Shown: piece after piece, positions 61,375 through 64,000 of the stretch | Numbering within the stretch: the first letter of the stretch is position 1 | Layout of the letters: every line of letters starts with the position of its first letter | Assembly (NCBI RefSeq): GCF_014194975.1 | Contig: NZ_JACIAY010000016.1 | Location: 1 to 64,000, forward strand | Direction: 5' to 3' | Length of the DNA stretch: 64,000 nt | Origin: Sphingomonas sp. BK580 | GTDB lineage: Bacteria > Pseudomonadota > Alphaproteobacteria > Sphingomonadales > Sphingomonadaceae | Notes under the pieces: generated by a model | The model's input: only the letters and a program-made list of their open reading frames with translations | The model's database searches: none | Told to the model about the DNA's origin: nothing | Position numbers and translations under genes: made by a program

Positions 61375-62964
61375 ATGGCAGGCTTGTGGTGGGATGGGAT
61401 CGAGACCGAACGCTACTGGCTCGAATCTACCGACCGTGAGGACATCGGTTCGGATCTACGAGCGCCCTTGCTCGACGGTGCGGGCATGGAGAACTGGCGG
61501 TATGGCCTGTTTCGCCACGCTCGACCTTCCGATTTAGTCTTCCACTACGACAAGCGTATCGGCGCAATTACATCGTTCTCGCGGATATCGGGCGAAGCTT
61601 ATGAGGCGCCGATTATCTGGGCAGCACGCGGGAGTTATGCGCGTGACCGCAGTGCTGTTCCGAAAAAGGTACCGGGCTACCGCATACCGCTCGAAGGCCA
61701 CACGAAGCTCGAGAGGCCCATCACCCTCGCAGCTATTCGTACTTTTCGAGATCAGATTGGAGCTTTGTACGACGCCCTTCCGAAGGGCGCGCGCTACTTC
61801 CCATTCGAACTGTCCGATCGTCCGGTCAGGCCGCTTCAAGGGTATGCATTCAAATTGCCGGCCGCATTCGTCGATCTCTTCGTCGCCGGTGCAATTGAAG
61901 CGGCGGAACCACCCGAGAGGCCGTCGCGATCCGAGACCGACATCTTCCACTACGCGATCACCCAGATTGAGGCATCGGCCGAGAGCTATTCGATCGCCGG
62001 GCTCCAGCGGTTTCGAACGAAAAATCGAAGGCTTCGGCGCACAGCGCGGACCATCTTCGGCAATCGTCAGCTCGCGGCCGATTGGGCCTTCCACTACGGC
62101 GGCCGAGACGAGCTCCAGTTCAATGTGGGGCTGGACTATTTTCCCGACGCCAGTCGGGCGATTCGGGCGGGCGTCGCATTCTCCTTCGAGCCAAGCCGAT
62201 CACTTCCCGACATTGGGGTGCTGGTGCCGAAAGTGGCGCGGTTCAACGCCTATCTGAGAGAAAATCCCGAGGCGTTCGAAGGCTTAGCCATGTGGCATTG
62301 GCAAGACGACGTGCGCAGCGTCGACTATCCCGTACAGCCGATACCGCCAGCGATGATCCGCCATTCGACGTTCATTTTTCTGGGCGCGCGGCAGCCGCTC
62401 GAGAAAATCGACCCCCACGTCGCTCTCCGAGCGTTCGATCGATTGTTTCCTCTCTACGCCTTCGTCGAGTCCGACCCGGACACGCAGCCGGGCTCTATGG
62501 CGCCTGACGCCGACGTTCGCCTGCCATCCGAAACCTTGCGCCTCGATGGTGGCCGAGAGATCGATGGCGGCCGCTGGATCACAGCGACGAGCCAGGCACG
62601 TAGTCTCGACATCTTTCTGCGCCACAGAGAGATGCAGCGACGCCTCAAAGAAGAGCTGATCCCTGAGGGGATAGCTCAGGTCAGCCTTGAAGTGCCCATC
62701 GGCGACCGTCTGATCGACGCCGTCGCGCGGCCGGCCGGCGAAATTTGGTTCTACGAGGTCAAGACAGCGCCGACCATCCGAGGCTGCATCAGGGAGGCGA
62801 TCGGCCAGCTTCTAGAATACGCACTGTGGCCCGGCGCAACTCGCCCGGACAAGCTTATCGTCGTAGGGGAGCCCGCGCTGACCGAGGCAGCCAGCGCGTA
62901 TCTCGATACCCTGAACGTCAGCTTCCCGATCCCAATCAGTTATCGTCAGCTATCTCTTGGTTGA
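61375..62964 (+). CDS. PUA/EVE-like domain plus PD-(D/E)XK nuclease, putative modification-dependent restriction enzyme
   Basis: A 529-residue two-domain protein. The first 110 residues (LWWDGIETERYWLESTDREDIGSDL, RPSDLVFHYDKRIGAITSFSRISG) have the layout of EVE/PUA-like domains, which bind modified bases. The C-terminal 100 residues have D448, E461 and K463 (DAV, then WFYEVK), followed by REAIGQLLEYA, the QxxxY-type helix of RecB/Mrr-like nucleases. Together they suggest cleavage of DNA with modified bases, like Mrr- or McrBC-type type IV restriction. AAGGAAGGG precedes the ATG. The middle part is not recognised. Confidence 0.7.
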   Translation: MAGLWWDGIETERYWLESTDREDIGSDLRAPLLDGAGMENWRYGLFRHARPSDLVFHYDKRIGAITSFSRISGEAYEAPIIWAARGSYARDRSAVPKKVPGYRIPLEGHTKLERPITLAAIRTFRDQIGALYDALPKGARYFPFELSDRPVRPLQGYAFKLPAAFVDLFVAGAIEAAEPPERPSRSETDIFHYAITQIEASAESYSIAGLQRFRTKNRRLRRTARTIFGNRQLAADWAFHYGGRDELQFNVGLDYFPDASRAIRAGVAFSFEPSRSLPDIGVLVPKVARFNAYLRENPEAFEGLAMWHWQDDVRSVDYPVQPIPPAMIRHSTFIFLGARQPLEKIDPHVALRAFDRLFPLYAFVESDPDTQPGSMAPDADVRLPSETLRLDGGREIDGGRWITATSQARSLDIFLRHREMQRRLKEELIPEGIAQVSLEVPIGDRLIDAVARPAGEIWFYEVKTAPTIRGCIREAIGQLLEYALWPGATRPDKLIVVGEPALTEAASAYLDTLNVSFPIPISYRQLSLG

Positions 62965-63197
62965 CCTAATGCCGACTTCGTTGTCGCACTTTGCAACTTC
63001 AAGCGATGTGCGAGCGTCTAATTCGCTGCCTAGCTAAACGAACGACCGCTTTCAGGAAGCGAGCAGAGCGGCCTGAACGTCTACTTGTGGGTCGCCGAGG
63101 CGCCGTGACGCAATCAGCCTCAGGACTATCTAACTTGCGGTTGCTCGTGAACAGCTTGAGGAAGGCGGAGCCTCATACGAGTCGAAGGGTGACGTCG

Positions 63198-63407
63198 ATG
63201 GCAAGTGAACCGGTGAAGGGACCCGCGTCCTACTTTCCGTCGATCGAAAAGAAGTACGGCAAGCCGATCGCCGAATGGCAGCAGATCGTCCGAGACCGTC
63301 TTCCCGCCAAGCACATGGAGTTGGTGGCCATGCTGAAGGATGAGCACGGTATGGGACACGGGCATGCCAATGCGGTCGTGGCACACACCCTGTCTGAGAA
63401 GGGCTAG
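63198..63407 (+). CDS. DUF4287-domain protein
   Basis: A 69-residue protein matching the DUF4287 pattern: SYFPSIEKKYGKPIAEWQ, then KHMELVAMLKDEHGMGHGHANAVVAHTL. The family is of unknown function and is common as a small stand-alone gene in actinobacteria and alphaproteobacteria. ATG 63198 has GAAGGG before it. The 233 bp before it hold nothing that I can support. Confidence 0.85.
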   Translation: MASEPVKGPASYFPSIEKKYGKPIAEWQQIVRDRLPAKHMELVAMLKDEHGMGHGHANAVVAHTLSEKG

Positions 63408-64000
63408 CCTGCTCACCGGACACCTGCGCGGAACGCCCGAAAGGGTCGATCGGAGAGGTGAACGACCGGCCGGAGTTGGGAAGGGGGGAGGAGCGGCTGA
63501 GTGACCGATTGTGGGTCCTCAGGCGATCAGCTGATGCTGCCGAAAAGACCGTTCACCGTTCGCCCGCTAAGCGCCGGGGTCTAGGGTCACGATGCCCATC
63601 CACGGGCCCGATACCCGTGGCGGTGTGCTTGCCCTCCGCGTCGCTTCGGATCCGGTCACGCTCGACCTCACGGTTGTCGACGTCGGCTCCCACCTGACGA
63701 TCGGCTGCATTCAGCCGGGCCTTGAGCAAGGGCATTTCGGAGTTCTTCGTGAATGGGCCCTCGTGGTTGCGTGCCTATCCTCGCCGAGTGCCCAGCTCGA
63801 GCTGGCGTGCGAGCTCCTCGTGGTTGATCGACAGGATGCCGGCGGGTGCCGGCGAGCGCTTGGCGTCGTAGTTGGCGGTAGCAATCGGGCTGTGTCGGCG
63901 AGGCTGCATCGGGTCGTTGAACGTCTTGAACATCGCTGTCCGTCTACACGATCAGCCGGGCAGGCGCCACCACATCACCTATCCAGGAGCGCTGTCCGGC
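63408..64000. other. Island part without a clear gene
   Basis: 593 bp. The only frame with slight merit is on the minus strand (63775-63933, 52 codons, starting MFKTFNDPMQPRRHSP and ending QLELGTRRG); the ribosome binding site is weak and no family is recognised. The remainder looks non-coding or decayed. Confidence 0.4.

Larger units (their letters stand above)
52793..64000. mobile_element. Genomic (defence) island inserted in comM, right end not visible
   Basis: From the comM break to the window end, gene content changes to ATPases, nucleases and unknown proteins, the gaps become longer, and third codon positions are less GC-biased than in the host genes. comM is a documented target of AbaR-type islands in Acinetobacter baumannii. 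No integrase, transposase or attachment site is seen here; they may lie beyond 64000. The exact boundary and mechanism are inference. Confidence 0.75.

Noticed and set aside
63553..63735. 60-codon minus-strand frame near the window end
   Set aside because: Charged product without family features, no Shine-Dalgarno; the resemblance to a recombinase fragment is too weak.

Overview
The window is GC-rich chromosomal DNA from an alphaproteobacterium, most probably a sphingomonad. The evidence is the gene order (rpsT next to dnaA; secB beside a Tim44-like gene, mltA and an Smr gene; ubiE-ubiB-coaBC), the pairing of a large TonB-dependent receptor with SapC, JmjC-like and tryptophan-halogenase-like proteins, and short inverted repeats in intergenic gaps. 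About 52 kb is ordinary host chromosome. The last 11 kb is foreign.

Region 1 (1-11.8 kb): the end of a molybdenum hydroxylase operon (FAD subunit cut by the window edge, then the Mo-binding subunit), followed by a 1072-residue TonB-dependent receptor, SapC, a cupin/JmjC-like protein, a flavin-dependent halogenase and a ClC chloride channel. Region 2 (12-25.7 kb): tRNA-Glu, class II DAHP synthase, an SDR, cysS, an exported intradiol dioxygenase, an OmpR-type two-component system, a nitrilase-family hydrolase, rpsU, an FKBP, a small membrane protein, a phosphatase, galU, a MoeB/ThiF enzyme and dut. Region 3 (25.8-31.7 kb): a xyloside/arabinoside island with an exported GH43, a LacI-type repressor, an MFS transporter and a cytoplasmic GH43. 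Similar LacI-type operators lie before both GH43 transcription units and before the distant TonB receptor at 3.2 kb, so they may form one regulon. Region 4 (31.7-52.1 kb): housekeeping genes for coenzyme A, ubiquinone, DNA repair, replication initiation, translation, murein, protein export and membrane insertion (coaBC, ubiB, ubiE, mutM, rpsT, dnaA, trpS, murJ, secB, Tim44-like, mltA, smr, dapE, engB, yidC, yidD, rnpA, rpmH).

Region 5 (52.8 kb to the window end): comM/yifB is broken at its Walker A motif and followed by a defence-type genomic island whose right end is outside the window. The cargo is a GHKL ATPase fused to a PD-(D/E)XK nuclease, a Gabija-like pair (OLD/TOPRIM nuclease plus UvrD helicase) with a small gene directly behind it, an unfamiliar nuclease-like gene on the opposite strand, a DUF3800 protein, a two-domain protein with a PUA/EVE-like start and a PD-(D/E)XK end, and a DUF4287 protein. 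No integrase or transposase is visible in the part shown.

Many host genes are joined by 4-bp stop/start overlaps (TGA within GTGA or ATGA), so translational coupling is common. All functions are assigned from sequence motifs read by eye. No database search was run.
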